Below are positions 13,201 to 26,500 of a stretch of 64,000 bases of DNA, piece after piece (position 1 is the first letter of the stretch; the number at the start of each line of letters is the position of its first letter). The stretch lies in the NCBI GenBank assembly GCA_008973525.1, contig WACJ01000331.1, positions 1 to 64,000 on the forward strand, given 5' to 3'. The DNA is from Stenopsyche tienmushanensis. Its lineage: Eukaryota; Arthropoda; Insecta; Trichoptera; Stenopsychidae. The position numbers and the translations under genes were made by a program. Under the pieces are notes generated by a model that was given only the letters and a program-made list of their open reading frames with translations, did no database searches and was not told the origin of the DNA.

Positions 13201-13535
13201 TTGGACCTATATTGATGGCCATTTTATCAATGTTCGGCTTTTGCATTTCTTATGTGGATACAAATTATCTCTTCCGTTGGTTGTTTTATGTTTCGTACTT
13301 TCGTTCCGGGTATCAGAGTTTACTTTATACGATGTATGGGATGGGTCGTCGAAATTTGAACTGCTTCAACACAGAAACGTATTATTGCCATTACCGGACG
13401 GCCAGTAAAGTTTTAAAATACATTGATGCTGAGAATATTAATATTTTAGGAAATTTGTGCTACATGATTGCAGTAGGAATTTTGTTCCATAGTTTAACTA
13501 TAAGCTCTTTATGGTACAAATTGAATAGACGATAA
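10202..13535 (+). CDS. ABCG-family half-transporter, 11 exons, 669 aa
   Basis: Exons: 10202-10418, 10501-10633, 10709-10907, 11408-11553, 11622-11860, 11934-12053, 12123-12304, 12529-12697, 12780-12880, 12963-13118, 13188-13535. All introns are GT-AG and the frame stays open throughout. The N-terminal ATPase domain has Walker [10 protein letters not shown] (about 100-108), a Q-loop in [15 protein letters not shown], signature [10 protein letters not shown] (204-213), Walker [14 protein letters not shown] (224-236) and switch His in CTIHQPSA (about 261). The C-terminal half has hydrophobic membrane segments, with QTWLLFKNN before the first, and ends WYKLNRR. This nucleotide-binding-then-membrane order and length are those of ABCG half-transporters, which dimerise to export lipids or other hydrophobic compounds; the substrate here is unknown. 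A TTTTAG acceptor-like site 3 bp before the ATG suggests an untranslated first exon upstream. Confidence 0.93.
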
Positions 13536-13592
13536 CATTTTTAAACATTGCTCCATGAAATTTCAGTTATTTTTATCACCTCTTTTTAAATC

Positions 13593-13598
13593 AATAAA
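13593..13598 (+). terminator. Poly(A) signal AATAAA
   Basis: First canonical signal after the stop of the second ABCG gene, 58 bp downstream. Confidence 0.6.
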
Positions 13599-14380
13599 GA
13601 CGAATTTAAACTAAATTTAAGGAATGGAATGAAATAATCTGAAATTTGTTATTTGGGTTGGTAAAGAAATATACAATCAAGGTGTGGTAAAGAAGGTTTT
13701 GTTTCTAACTCATATTGTAATATTTAAATGCAACAAAAATAAAACTAACCATGCTGATAAATTTGGATGACCAAGAGTATTTATATTTTCTATCGATCAT
13801 TTTGTAAATGATTTTTTACCTAGATACTAAGACTTAATAATGAGATAAATTTAATAAAAGTCTTTGCCTAATTTTATTATATATGTTTTAATGAAAATCT
13901 ATGCAGGTTAGACAGTTTAAATCTGATTTGGGTGGTTTGGATTAGGTTAGGTCGGGTTAAAAAACGAATAAACACATCGTCCAGATACCAAACTTTCCCA
14001 AATAATCCTCCTCCTAGGATATACCCAGAAATTGTTTTATTATGCCTTTTTTGATAATTTTGTAAACTTTGTGACCTGTGTAGCTATTTTTTGTAATCTT
14101 ATAAACCCTTTTTGTATGGTTTTGTAAATGTGTATTTTTTTTAAATTAAAGCTAAATATATGTATAATTTTAACAAATTTGTAAGCCGTGGAATCATTGT
14201 ACATATGCCTACATATGTAAATTGAATGCAATAAAATAAAAATATAATACGATTTTAACAATAAAAAGTTGAGAACAACTGCTTTTAAAAATCATTATTT
14301 TTTATGATTCAATATTGTGTTTTATGCTCTTGATCGGTATTTAGTCGCAAGATATATGAATTTGGAATTATGATTTACAA
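13599..14380. other. Intergenic, nothing recognised
   Basis: AT-rich. A GGTTAGGT-type stretch near 13945 is too short to be telomeric. Confidence 0.4.
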
Positions 14381-14383
14381 TAT

Positions 14384-14585
14384 ATGCACAAATCGACGGT
14401 GACAGGAAGTCGCAATGATCGAAATCAAGTCGCGTCGATAAATTTGGGTTATCGACCTGTACAATCGTATGATGTGCACAGGAAGATCTCTCCGTCTTTG
14501 TCTCCCATAACATATTTTATGAACTGCAATATGTTCTATCTCTGTCTCTGTCTCTCTCCGAGCTCAACGTGCAAGAGTGATCTTT
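14384..14585 (-). mobile_element. Fragment of the same LTR retrotransposon family
   Basis: Aligns with 5385..5520: shared ATAAATTTGGG, TACAATCGT, TATGTTCT, CTCTGTCTCTGTCT and CCGAGCTCAA in the same order. It corresponds to the leader/gag-like region only; no LTR or primer site is visible here. Confidence 0.6.
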
Positions 14586-15069
14586 CTGAATCACTGGAGT
14601 TCAATCGCAAATACGCGATCGTACCACTATATGGATTAATATAAATGCGTCAGCATTTTTTTTTATATTCTCATTATTGTTAAACCGCTATCTTATGGTG
14701 AAATGGCAGAAACTTATTCACACACACACAATAAGTAATAAATTTAATTCAATTCTATATGCTATTCTTAAAAAGACAACATGATACAAACAATGCTCCA
14801 ATCTAACAACAACTGGCAAGCATAGAGTTCTTTCATAAAAATATAATGATTGAAAAATAAATAAAAGAAAGAATCCGAAGAATATCTAATAATAAACAGT
14901 AAGTAAGTAAGAAATACGGAGAATAATTCATAAGACAATAAACCACCCGCTTGAAGAAATACGGGATTTTAATGGGTAAAAATCTCACACTACCATGGCA
15001 AATTCAGCATGGTATATTTTTGAAGATTTTCCCTTCCTATAAAAAAATGTAGTATAATATTGCGTAGTT

Positions 15070-15560
15070 TCTTATCGTCTCATGGGGTCCACAATCTTCG
15101 TCGCGGCTGCCTCGTGCAACCCCACTACAAGGGACGTGCCCGTGCGCCTCTCATTTAGCCTGAAGAGCCTAGACGAGAAGGACGAGAGCATCCGCCCCTC
15201 AGTATCGATAGGACTCCGCAGTCTCGATACGAACTTGCAGTATACGACGGAATACGAGGTACAGTATACGAGGGGGCTCTTAATCTCCGGCCGCTCGTCA
15301 GACAACCCCTGAAAGACTCAGAGGATCCTCAAAAAGAGAGGGAAACAATTAAAACATTGAGAACTTTTAATTAAAAAAATATTTACCATGATTCTATACG
15401 AAATGTAACCCAAATTAAAACATGATGGCAGCAAATGAAGTTTGCACGCCAACAATCAAACACCGCAAAGCTCCCTAAAGAGAATAGAAAGTGCGTTTGT
15501 CCTGCAACCTTCAAGATCTACCCCTACTGTTCGCGGGCAACTCCGTCGGGTTCAAAATTT
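15070..15560. other. GC-rich block of unknown origin
   Basis: Composition jumps from the AT-rich surroundings between about 15080 and 15330. Open frames exist on both strands (15082-15312 + and 15072-15305 -), with CTCGATACGAACTTGCAG-like non-repetitive sequence. A second GC-richer patch is at 15480-15560. This could be a fragment of a non-LTR retrotransposon or an old exon. No motif was recognised. Confidence 0.35.
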
Positions 15561-18500
15561 GTTTTAACGACCAAAATCAATATTCAACGGCAGAAATTAA
15601 AATAATTATTGTAAAAATAAACGTGCAATATTCCCACGCTACAATAAATATTTTTATACAACCCCACAATCAACACTCATTATGACTTTTTGGAACAAAC
15701 TGATAAATAAATATTAAATAATTGTGTAAAGAAATATTAATGTCAAAAATCACTGTAAAAGTTGTGTTGAGGAAAATTATTTAGTAATGTCAGTACCAAA
15801 CAAATTTTTTTGCTGAAAACAAGAAATAATAATAAAAAATCAATCAATAAAAATATTATGAATTTTATAAAAAAGATCTGACGCATGTAAATTTACAATT
15901 ATGCAAGTAAAAAACTTGCATAATCCGGAAGTTTGGTAGCATCAAAATACGATTTTATAAATTTACTGGCAAAATCTTTTTTCATTATTTGAATTTAAAT
16001 CTGAAGTTTTTATTGTTAAATTAAATTGTGGAACATATAATAAGCCATTTCGCCAATTATTGAAAAAATATTCTACAAACTTTAACCGACCATACCGACT
16101 TCTTATGACATCAGTTATGTGTGGTAATGTTTTACTGATAAATTATATTCAGGTATACAGGTCAAATTATGGTACAGACTTATTATAAAAGTGGGGAAAA
16201 ACAAGTTCACGTATAATTTTGAAGGCAAATTTAAAACCTAAATATATCTAAAACTAAAAATATAAATGTGTCCGAAGGATGACTAATTTTTAAATAAAAA
16301 CATATCTCATGGTTAATATCAATTTAAATGTCTAGCATAACTCAATCTCGTTTTGCATACATTCATAATTCGTATCTGTTGATTCAATTTTTAAAGTGAG
16401 ATCGGATTAGGTTTATTTTTTAGGATTTAAGATTCAGCACTAAATTGAATTTCAGAAAAACTCGTGTTGAATATATATAGATTTGCTACAAAAGCATATT
16501 TAGTCAGTGCAATAAATTTTGCTGGAGGGGCAAATCCTTTACAACGTTTAAAAGAACTTCACTTCAGAAATCAGTTTACTTCGATAGTTTGTCCTGTGTG
16601 ATTGAATTTTCGATGCAAATATGTCAAAATATCTTAATAAAGGATCGAAAGGTATAAAAGTTCGAGAAATTTAAAAAAAAAACATTATCATGGGAACCCA
16701 ACTGAAGTCAAACCTGGTGCAGATGACAGAAAGCGGACGCTTTACAAAATATCCAAAGCTTGAAGCCCTGACTCCGTTTCTTGGCCACGAGATAAAACAG
16801 CATGTCCTGCAGCAAAACACCTGCATTCTGGTGTAAAAATCGTTAAAATCTTAACTTACATTGCTGCTGAGATATTAAATAATAACTACAGCTTCATTTT
16901 GAAGAAGACGAATACATTAAATATAATTATTGGACCTGCTGTATAGTCTTAAGTCTTAAGGCCACAGATAGCGAGGCAGAACCGTAAGGGTCTTTCTGAG
17001 ACAAAAGCAGCTACTCAAAGATAGTAAACTTTTTGAGGAAGCTGAAAATTTATTACGCGCGCCTTAAATCGCCGATTAATCGGTAAGTCACTAAAATTGA
17101 TAGTTTTGAAACTTTAAACGAGATTATCTCGTAACTGCATTTTCAAAATGCTCTCCGGTTATAGCTTAAAAAGTTGTTGATCGATCTGACTGAAATTTTG
17201 GGAGGTTTCTCACTATAATATTATTTTGTCAACTATGCTAAAGTTATAAGATTTTCGTAAAAAATTGACATTTTTTGGGGTAAAATTTATCAAGAAAATG
17301 GTAAAAAATATGAAAGTTTAACTAAAAGGCCTACTAAATCTTTAATTTTATATATTTTTTTTATTTTTTTCACTTGACTACACATTAAAAATGTTTCTAT
17401 TTTCAGTTTCAGCTCAACAGAAAACATTTGACAAGTGGTGGACCTTGTGATATCACGAGAAAAGCCACCTAATGGAATACCTTATAACTCCGTTATTTTG
17501 GTTTTTTTTTTAATAAAATAAGCACTTCAAGGTCTATAAACTAATGTCAAAATTTTAAAATTTTAGCTTTATTTTATCACCTTTAAAAGAAAATCAAGAA
17601 AAACGGCTCATTTTCAGGCGTCTAAAAAGATTTCCCCCCTTAACGTCTGAATGTAGACCGGTGAACATATTGCCTTATAAAAATATAATATTCCCCTTTA
17701 TTGAAAACTTCTGCTGTGAAATCAACTGAGACACTAATATATTAGGAGTGATAAAAATAGTTCTTGATTTGTGAAAGTAAATTATTCGCATTTCTCTGAG
17801 GGCAGTAAAAAACAATCAATTTGTTTCCACATTTGCGAAGTTCATATTCGAACAAGATAAAAAATAGTCCCGGCGTTGACTTTTGTAACGTGTTTACAAT
17901 CTGTAAACTTGTAGAAATTAGTACGTTTTATGTCAGTTGACTGATTGCGTTCGTTCAGCATTGACGAATCATTTAAATTATTGAGACGAATCGTGAATCC
18001 AGAACCAAAGGTAGTACGTCATTATTTTAAGTCATAGTGTTTCCTTATTTTGTGTTAAAGAAAAGGAAAAAAATACTATCAAGACTATCAATCAATGGAG
18101 AAATATATAGATTTTCTTTATATGAACTAAAAAATAGAAAACCCATTTACTGACGGCATAATAAAAGAACCCAATTCATTCGAGTAACAATGTATCAATT
18201 TTCTAATGTAATTTTTGGGATTGAAAATCTTATAGATTGTGGTGTAATAAAACCAATACATTTCCTATAAAAATATTTCTCATGATTCCCTTAAGGATAA
18301 ACATTTTTTAAAAAAATGTTTTCTTAAAATGCTAATCTATTCTAATTTATTCAATGCTCAAAACTTTCTAAGAGTCATTTGCAATAATAACTAAATAAAA
18401 AATACCTTTCCTTCTTTGTTATTTTTTCTCAATTTGACATCAATATTGCCTTCCAGGTTAAATTCATCAGTTGAATTATTAAAATATCGTATAAATAAAA

Positions 18501-18680
18501 ATATATATATATTGATATAAAACATGTTAGTATAATATGTCTTTTTAAATTTGGTCTGGATGAAAAAGCTCTATAACCGGTATATAGAGCAAGCTCCCGG
18601 TAATCGATTCATTTCCAATTAAACTTAATTGTAAATTATATGATCTGGTTATTTTTTAATGCAATTGATAAGTTGCAGTT
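15561..18680. other. Intergenic; one 48-codon ORF, otherwise nothing recognised
   Basis: The 48-codon ORF at 16690-16836 reads GRFTKYPKLEALTPFLGHEI in part and is unusually protein-like. It could be the N-terminal piece of a DNA-transposon protein, but this is not established. 17100-17650 holds AT-rich, non-coding sequence. Confidence 0.3.
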
Positions 18681-18682
18681 GT

Positions 18683-18863
18683 AGTACCTGTAGGTAGTCC
18701 CGCGTTGAGCGGTTGGACTCGTAACTCAATTATCTTGGGTTCGAATCCCCCAGGAGATGTGGCTGGCAATCACATTTTTAAAAACATATGTATGCCATGA
18801 AAAAACCATGTCAAAATGGTTGGTAATGGTCCCATAAAAAAGATCGCTAAAAGCCGCCTAAAA
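18683..18863 (+). repeat. tRNA-derived SINE, family A, copy 1
   Basis: Starts with a tRNA-like head: GTAGTCCCGCGTTGAGCGG as a degenerate A box and GGTTCGAATCC (18738-18748) as a B box. The acceptor stem does not pair, so it is not a tRNA gene. The body ends GATCGCTAAAAGCCGCC. Copies: 51276..51442 (-) and a fragment at 41051..41120. Confidence 0.8.
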
Positions 18864-20305
18864 AAATGATAAGTTGTATTTAAAAATATTAATAGTATAG
18901 CCACTTTTTAATTTTTTTAACTCAATATAAAATTGAAGTTCAAAACTTAAACCAAGTATGTCAAATAAATATCAACTGAAAGTGGACTTGAGACCACAAA
19001 ATCTAAAAATTGTTAATCGATAAAAAATTACTACATAATGAATTAATTATGATAAAATTATTTATCATTAAAATCTTGACGTTGTCAATTTTTTCAGATC
19101 AAATTTGCATACAAAATACACAAACGCGTTAGGTGGCCTTATAATTCTAATGCTAAATACTAATTTATATTGATTTAACTTGTATTTGAAATTGTTTCTA
19201 TTCGTATTGATAAAGTTTTATTTATCTAGGACGCTTGTTCTGACCAAAACCTTACAAAATAAAAGCAAAAAATTTGTAAACTTTAAATAGGCACCCGATA
19301 GTTCATGATTTAATTAAAATAAATTTTTTTGCTGGAATGTAAAAATCTAAAAATTAAAAAAAAAAATAATTCTTCGTAGATTAGTAGATTTATTCAATAG
19401 CTTTTTAATGAAAAAAAAAAACAAAGCTAACTGTTTAGTCAGGAATATTTTCTCATCCGACAAGCTAGTATAGTAATCTTTCATTTTTTGATCTTTATTG
19501 TGCTTGTAAGCAGTTGAATAAGAGGAAATGAATTTAAACTTTAAGAGAATTGGGAAAAAAATGTATTCTGTTTTAGAATTAAAGAAGAAAATATGATAAT
19601 TATGAAGGACTTTCGTCTAATTTATTGTGATATTAATTAAAATTCTGCAATTATTACGAAAAACGTAATTGTTTATAATCAAATGAATTATACTGCAGTA
19701 ATACGATTTCTACTATAAATAGAATTAATTAAAATTATTTCTGATACATTCAATTAAAAAAAAAACATTATGGTTGGATTATTTATGTGACAAATGGTAT
19801 CTATATGGAAACAGTCTGACAAAATTAATGATGCTTAATTAGTTTCTCTTGATAGAAGATGCGTGACCGTTGGGTCACACCGGAAAATTGACTTGGCGGT
19901 AGAAAAAAATCCAAGGAATCTAATTATTCCACATCATACATTTTTTAAAAGTTGTCAATCATAAATTGAATGATATTCTAGTGATAAGTGATGCCTGTTT
20001 TAAAGATCATCAAAAAAAAAAATGCCATAACGTCGTTGACCTTCATTGTAACCTCTGACGATTATTCTTATAAGAATGATGACATCTACAAATTTTCAGT
20101 GAACATTTTAGAGCTTCGTCAACGATGACGTGTGGGCTCTAGCTAATTTTAATAATAGAATTCAATTTATGTTGGTAAGTTTTCTCCTGAATTTTCACAA
20201 CAAATATCGCAATTAATTCATATGATTGCTTGATATAATTTGTGTATTTTTTCCTCATATTTTTTTATTATTACAAAATGCAATTTCCATCGATAGATAT
20301 AATCT
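18864..20305. other. AT-rich intergenic DNA, nothing recognised
   Basis: No supported coding sequence or repeat. Confidence 0.4.
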
Positions 20306-20310
20306 CTCTT

Positions 20311-20640
20311 CAGCTATCTGGTAACATTTTAATGCTCTTGTCATAAAAAGTCACGGGCAATATTTTAAAAGTCTATTTTTGACCTTATCGTTTGTTTTGT
20401 AATTTTTCTCATCCAAATAATGCTGCATAGATCTAAAAATCTGTTTATTTTTTCCCGCGTTATTTTCTCCGTATGAGAGCGAGCATTATCATGCTGTAAA
20501 ATTACTTTTTTTATTTCCGCCACTAAACTTGCTCAGGTTCTCTTCGCATAGCTCATGTGGCACCCATCTTCCTAGTCTCCACAACTTCCTGATTTTTTTC
20601 AGATTTATTTAAACACTCCACCATGACTATCCGACATTAG
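20311..20640 (-). pseudogene. mariner transposase remnant
   Basis: The - strand carries mariner motifs in order: LGRWVPHELCEENLSK, then the catalytic-region QHDNARSHTEK, then LDEKNYKTNDKVKN and, after a frameshift, FYDKSIKMLPD. The first catalytic Asp region (DETW) and much of the centre are missing, so this is an internally deleted, inactive copy. Confidence 0.8.
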
Positions 20641-21167
20641 CCGATATTTTTTCAATAGTTACTATTGAATTACTTTCTAAAAATCACAATTTATTCTTGA
20701 TGAGTATAGTCACCAAAAGAGCATAAAATACGACTTAAAAGTGCACTAATCCCCAAAAACGGTCAACCAATAAAACGAAAACCATTTTGGGTTCTACTTA
20801 TAATAAACCCTGTAAAGTAGATTCAAACAAGAAAAATACTATGGCAATTAATATGGGGGAATTCAATAAATATTTTCAATCGATCGTTTGTCCTCGTGAT
20901 TATCTGACTTACATTTATTACGGATTTGAAAATTATTTCATACAATAAAAAAAACACTCGTCTCCAGCGAAACCTCAAACGGAGTTCATCAAAGTCAATT
21001 AACCCAAATTGATAAAATGTTATTCATACTCTCTTAACATGAATAAAAATATACAATTTGAATGATTTATATCATGCTGTGAAAGAATAATCATATTTTA
21101 ACGACCCGTGGATTTTTTTTTAATAATATCTCGAACACAATGCAATTCAATTGAGTCTATGGCGATC

Positions 21168-21256
21168 ACTTAAAGCAGGGGTGGCCAACCCAAATGATCT
21201 TGCGGGCTGGAAAAATATTCAAGGCGGGTCGCGGGTTGGCCACCCCTGACTTAAAG
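21168..21256. mobile_element. 73-bp miniature hAT element with perfect ends and target duplication
   Basis: The element at 21176-21248 is bounded by 16-bp perfect inverted repeats, CAGGGGTGGCCAACCC and GGGTTGGCCACCCCTG. The 8-bp target duplication ACTTAAAG is perfect at 21168-21175 and 21249-21256. It is GC-rich inside AT-rich DNA. Only about 41 bp lie between the repeats. Confidence 0.92.
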
Positions 21257-23070
21257 GGATCAACGCCTAGAAAATAAATCTGCCCTTTATAACAGGTTCG
21301 TTTTATTTTTTAATTAAAACTTCATGGTTGGATCTTAGGAGTTAAGTTTTTTGTATGTCTGTCGATTATATATATAATATATATTGAGTTTTTTATATAT
21401 ATGATTTTATTTTATTATAAATATTTTTTTAATAAAATTTGAAAATTAATTTTTTTACTAGAGCTATTTTTTTATACTTAATTAATTTATTTATTTAAAG
21501 AAGAATTTCGTTTAGATTTATCTATGATTTTAATCAGGATATTTTTTGAAAACTGTGCGTCTTGAGTTTCTAATGAGCAGACGTATTTTGCATACATTTT
21601 GCATGCTCTTCTTATTTTGCATACAATTTTAAAATATTAAATGAGAATCTTCCGGACCAAGTAGTTTTAATTTCAAATTAAAACAATATATATCAAAGCG
21701 ATAACGGTTCTTCTGGACAACTTTGCAAATGATGCTTGTTAAATTAATACTAGAGACATTCATTAACAATGTGTAAGTTTGAAAAGCATTAAAACCCTAT
21801 TTGGTCTAAATTAAATATATTGATCAATGCTAGGTTATTTGGCAAATATTTGACAAAAGATTTTTGAATTTTTAACAGATTCTCTTTACAGAAAATGTTG
21901 ATATCTCCGAAGCATTTTTTTCAATTGGTTCGGATTGAAAATGGATGTAGTAAAATTTGAAATCAAGGCGTCAAACCGAAAACTAATAACAGGCATAACC
22001 GTTATTTTTCCCGGAACGAAAACTGTAACCAAACCGATATAAATGTTAGAAACGTAATGAAAATTTACATTAATATTAATATTTAGCAGGCAATCTCCAA
22101 TCAGATTTCAGCTAAAAATCCAATGCAGGACACTGAAATCCATTCCTTTAATCCAGAAAATGAGTTTCGCGTAAATTTATATACAATTCAATAAGTAAAA
22201 AATTTCATAAACAAGCAAACGAATGTAGTTCTTTTAAACACTAGTATGCAAGCAAGGCCATCTCGAACAAAGTTTTCTCGGATGAAATATTATTATATAA
22301 ATAAATAATACAATTATATTTAATTGAATAAATAATACATCATCAGTTCGTACCGGTGAATGATCATAAGAAATTGAGGATGGACTTCTAATCGTGATTT
22401 GGGTGGTAGTGATCGTCCTCTGCTTGTGTTTATGAGCCAGGCCGAGAAAATGAATACATACTCCAACAATCTCATGAATCCATTACGAATTCAAAAAAAT
22501 ACTAATGGCTTAACGATGGATCTACAATGTGAATATAAATGTATTCCAAAGGTGCACGTTCCTATATCATGCGACACGTTTATCAACAGACACAACGCAA
22601 TCACCCGGAACAAAAATGACGGATATCATAGAATAAAAAATATCTTCTAATGATGCTTGAACGTTTAAAAATTAGATCGTTGCATTTTTCATACCAACAT
22701 TTGGATTTTTAAAAAAGATGTAAATGTAATTTGGTCGATAAAAAGAGTTATGGAAAAACTATCAATTTTATACATTATTTGTAATCATTTTTAATAACAA
22801 CGAAATTTCGATAGCATGTTTTCATATTGTTTTATGTAAAGAAATAATGAACTTAAATTAGCCAAAACAAAAAATATATTGATTAGTTGTGGCAATGACA
22901 TAAGTGTCGATGACTTTTTTTTATTGAAAAACAACTTGATTCCAACGTATTGTTACATTTAGTTTCTTGAACTACAATACCATAAGACATAAATTCTACG
23001 AAATAGAACTAAAGTTAAACACTATGAGTGAGGCTTAGATACGTTCACTCGTACCTCTTTCAGACACATT
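21257..23070. other. Intergenic, nothing recognised
   Basis: Contains an 83-codon ORF at 22399-22650, upstream of the third ABCG gene, with no recognised motif. An untranslated exon of that gene could lie in this stretch but none can be placed. Confidence 0.35.
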
Positions 23071-23074
23071 CTAT

Positions 23075-23280
23075 CATAGTATTTTTTTAAAAACAACAAC
23101 CGCCATCTATACTTTAGGTTAGGTGCTTTTGGAACTATCTTCGTATATTATTTTAAAATATACATTATATGTATATTGCATTTATAATAATATTATTTAA
23201 CTTTAAAAAAATGATTTCCGGGGGAAAAGGGGGCAAGTTAGATACTTGCCACGAACGATTCATACCCTCGTTACGGCTCT
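23075..23280 (-). repeat. Dispersed repeat R2, copy 1
   Basis: The reverse complement matches 33110..33290: AACGAGGGTATGAA, CGTGGCAA(A/G)TATCTAACTTG and ATACGAAGA(T/C)AGT, then CCAAAAG and GTATAGATG in the same order. Class unknown. Confidence 0.7.
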
Positions 23281-23569
23281 GACTGCAGCAAACTTTTTGC
23301 AATAGATTATTGCTTTTTAGTTTACAGCTATCAATGTGTTTTAACATTTAAACAAATATTATGTCAAAAGACCATCATGAGATATCGTAAATAGTAGGAA
23401 GCTAAATTTTTAAATTATTACTCTCAAAATGAACTAAGTTGTTTAGGTATTACATATAATGGCATTTATGAAATAAACATTGTTAAAATATCATCAAAAT
23501 AACATAAATTTGCATAATACATTGTGTAATTTAAAGAATAATATATTTTTCAAATTCTTATACTAGATA

Positions 23570-26500
23570 ATGGAAACAATCACAGTTCAAAGCAATGAAA
23601 GATTGAGTGATTCATTGCCTTCTTCTGATCCATGCACCGAAGAAAAATCATTTCTTCAACCTTTTATCAATGAATCAATTAAAGATCATAATATCTCAAT
23701 CAAATCTATGACATTAAAAAGACTATCCATAGATTTAAAATTTAAAGATATCAAATACAATGTCAACGAATATTCCATAACTGAACTGAAGAAGGGTAAA
23801 CTTTTTTAACACTATTTTTATACTATAATTTTATATAATAAATAACTAAAAATATACTTTTTTATTCTGCATGATAGGGCTTGTTTCAAAATCTAGTAAA
23901 CAGGTTTTACGGGGAGTTGATGGTAATTTCAAAGCCGGAGAATTAACAGCCATATTAGGACCTTCCGGTGCTGGCAAAAGTAGCTTACTTAATATACTTT
24001 CAGGCTATTCGTGAGATTACTTATTTTTTTTATATTCAAATTAACATTTTTAACTTCTATTTATATGGGTCCTATATTTCTACAATTTTGTTTATTAAAA
24101 TGTTTAAGGAGCCAAGGAATGTCTGGGGCAATACTTATAAATGGTGTTGAACGTTCGCTTAAGAATATGGATGAATTTCTAAACGTATCGAGATACATTC
24201 ATCAGGAAGAAAATCTACGGCCTTTTTTAACAGTAAAAGAGTCGATGAAAATTGCATCAAATCTCAAAGTGGGATTTAATATTCCCGAAGAACGAAAAGA
24301 AAAACAGGTATTTTTGATATTTATTATGATACAAATATATACTAAATTAAATAATCTGCCATAAACTTCTGTAAAATAAAATAATTTCAGATTAAAGAAA
24401 TCTTATCAACATTAGGATTAGAAAAATGTTATGACGAATTAGTTTTAAATTTATCTGGTGGAGAATGCAAAAGATTGGCTATTGCTTTAGAACTATTTTC
24501 TAATCCATCAGTTTTATTTTTAGATGAACCAACGACGTAAGTATTATATTGTAAAAGGAAATACAAATCTTTAAAAAATATGACTAATCTTAAGAATTTT
24601 AATTTATAGTGGATTGGATAGCAGTTCATGTTTCTATTGCATTTCTTTATTGAAAAAGCTATCCCAGGAAGGTCGGACAGTGGTATGCACAATACATCAA
24701 CCATCAGCTCGCCTTTTAGAAATGTTTGATAAATTATACATTCTAGCTGATGGGCTATCCGTTTACAATTGCCCCACTAGTCAATTGATACCATTTCTAG
24801 ATAAACAAAATTGGATTTGTCCTTCATTTCATAATCCTGCAGAATTTTGTAAGTCACATAAGTGTGTGTTTGCATGACATACATCTTAATTTTAAAGACG
24901 ATCTGTACATAGTATGTACTACATATCTATAAATCCCATTTATTGTTCAAAAATTAATATTTTATTGTCCTGTAAAATATAATTTAGACTGAATATTATA
25001 ATTTTAGTCATCGAAAAAGTATACGAAGTTCAAGATGATGAATTGAGGAAATTGGCTGAATCTGCAAAAAAATTTACAGAAAATTACAACGCCATGTTAA
25101 AACAAACAATTATCAGCAGTATTAATAGTAAGCTTTATAAATATTTGGACAAGTCAATACTTACAGGTCAATCAATACAACTATTACACCGTATATGTAT
25201 ATTTTTTTAGATGAAAATAGTAATGGAATAAAGAATTATTTACCAAATCAGCATTATAAGAATGCTGATGAAATAATATCACTCAAATCAAAATATATTT
25301 CACATTTTGAAAACTCTCCCCCGAATTTATTGCAACAAACTTGGTTACTTTTAATAAGAAACATTAAAATAACAAGTCGGAATAATGCAAGTCCAAAAAT
25401 AATAATAACTTAGTAAATTTAATAAAATGCTGATACTTGTAGGTTTCTTATTATTAAAAAAATATTGATTTTAGACCTTATTGAGATGGAGACTCTTAGC
25501 ACATATTATAACGGGAATTGTTTTTGGTTGTATGTATAATGGCGTTGGTAATAATGCGGAAAAAGTAATAGCGAATTGCATATTCTTCTATGGCTCATTA
25601 TTGTTTGTTTTATATACTGGACAAATGTCGGTTACAATACTTTGTAAGTTGAACAGTTTTTCATTATTCATGAAATTCAGTATGCATTGCATTTATGTAC
25701 ATCTTTTGTTTATCTGTATATTTTTTCAGTTCCTTTAGAAATGGACATTCTTAAAAGAGAACATTTCAACAAATGGTACAACCTGGGATCTTTCGTTTTA
25801 TCAATGTTATCAATAGAAGTGCCTTTTCAGGTATAAAATCTACTTCAATATAACGCCAGTTATTGAAAAAAAATGCTAAAAACCAATATGGATTTTTCAA
25901 TTCGAAGTGGACGTTTTTGCAATTAAATTTTTTATATATAGTATAATTTACAAAATATTATTTATAGTTGAATTTTTACTTTTATAGATAATCTGTTGCT
26001 GTTCATTTGGAATTATTAGCTATATTTTAACTGGAAATAGTCTGGAAGATTTCCGTGTATTAATATATTTTTCATTTGTGATATCAATTAGTTTATGTGC
26101 GCAAGCTTTTGGATATTTAATTGGAGCAATAGCCCCAATTAAGGTAATCATCACAAAATTAATATATATTCTAATACAAATTCTTAAGATTTAATTAAGT
26201 TGTTTAAAAATCTCAATAATCCTTAGCATGTTACATTTTTTAGATCGCTGTATTCATTGGTCCAATTATTTCCGTAACGTTATCGATGTTCGGATTCTGT
26301 ATCCGTTACATTGATACTCCGTATTTTTTCAAGTGGTTATTCAATTTATCATATTTTCGCTCTGCATTTCACAGTGTCACTTATTCATCATACGGCATGA
26401 ATAGGAAGAAATTAGACTGCTTTCCTAAAGATTTAAAAACCTGCTATTTTTTGCGCCCTAATAAGGTTCTAAAGGAAATAGATGCCACAAATATAAATAT

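Noticed and set aside
13940..13965. Telomeric-type GGTTAGGT repeats
   Set aside because: Only two or three degenerate units; also seen as single units elsewhere.
16690..16980. Histone H2A-like or transposase N-terminus
   Set aside because: Short resemblances (IAAEIL; GRFTKYPKLE) are in different frames and do not extend; not enough to call.
18691..18760. tRNA gene
   Set aside because: A and B boxes are present but the acceptor stem does not pair, and copies at 51276 and 41051 show it is a SINE head.
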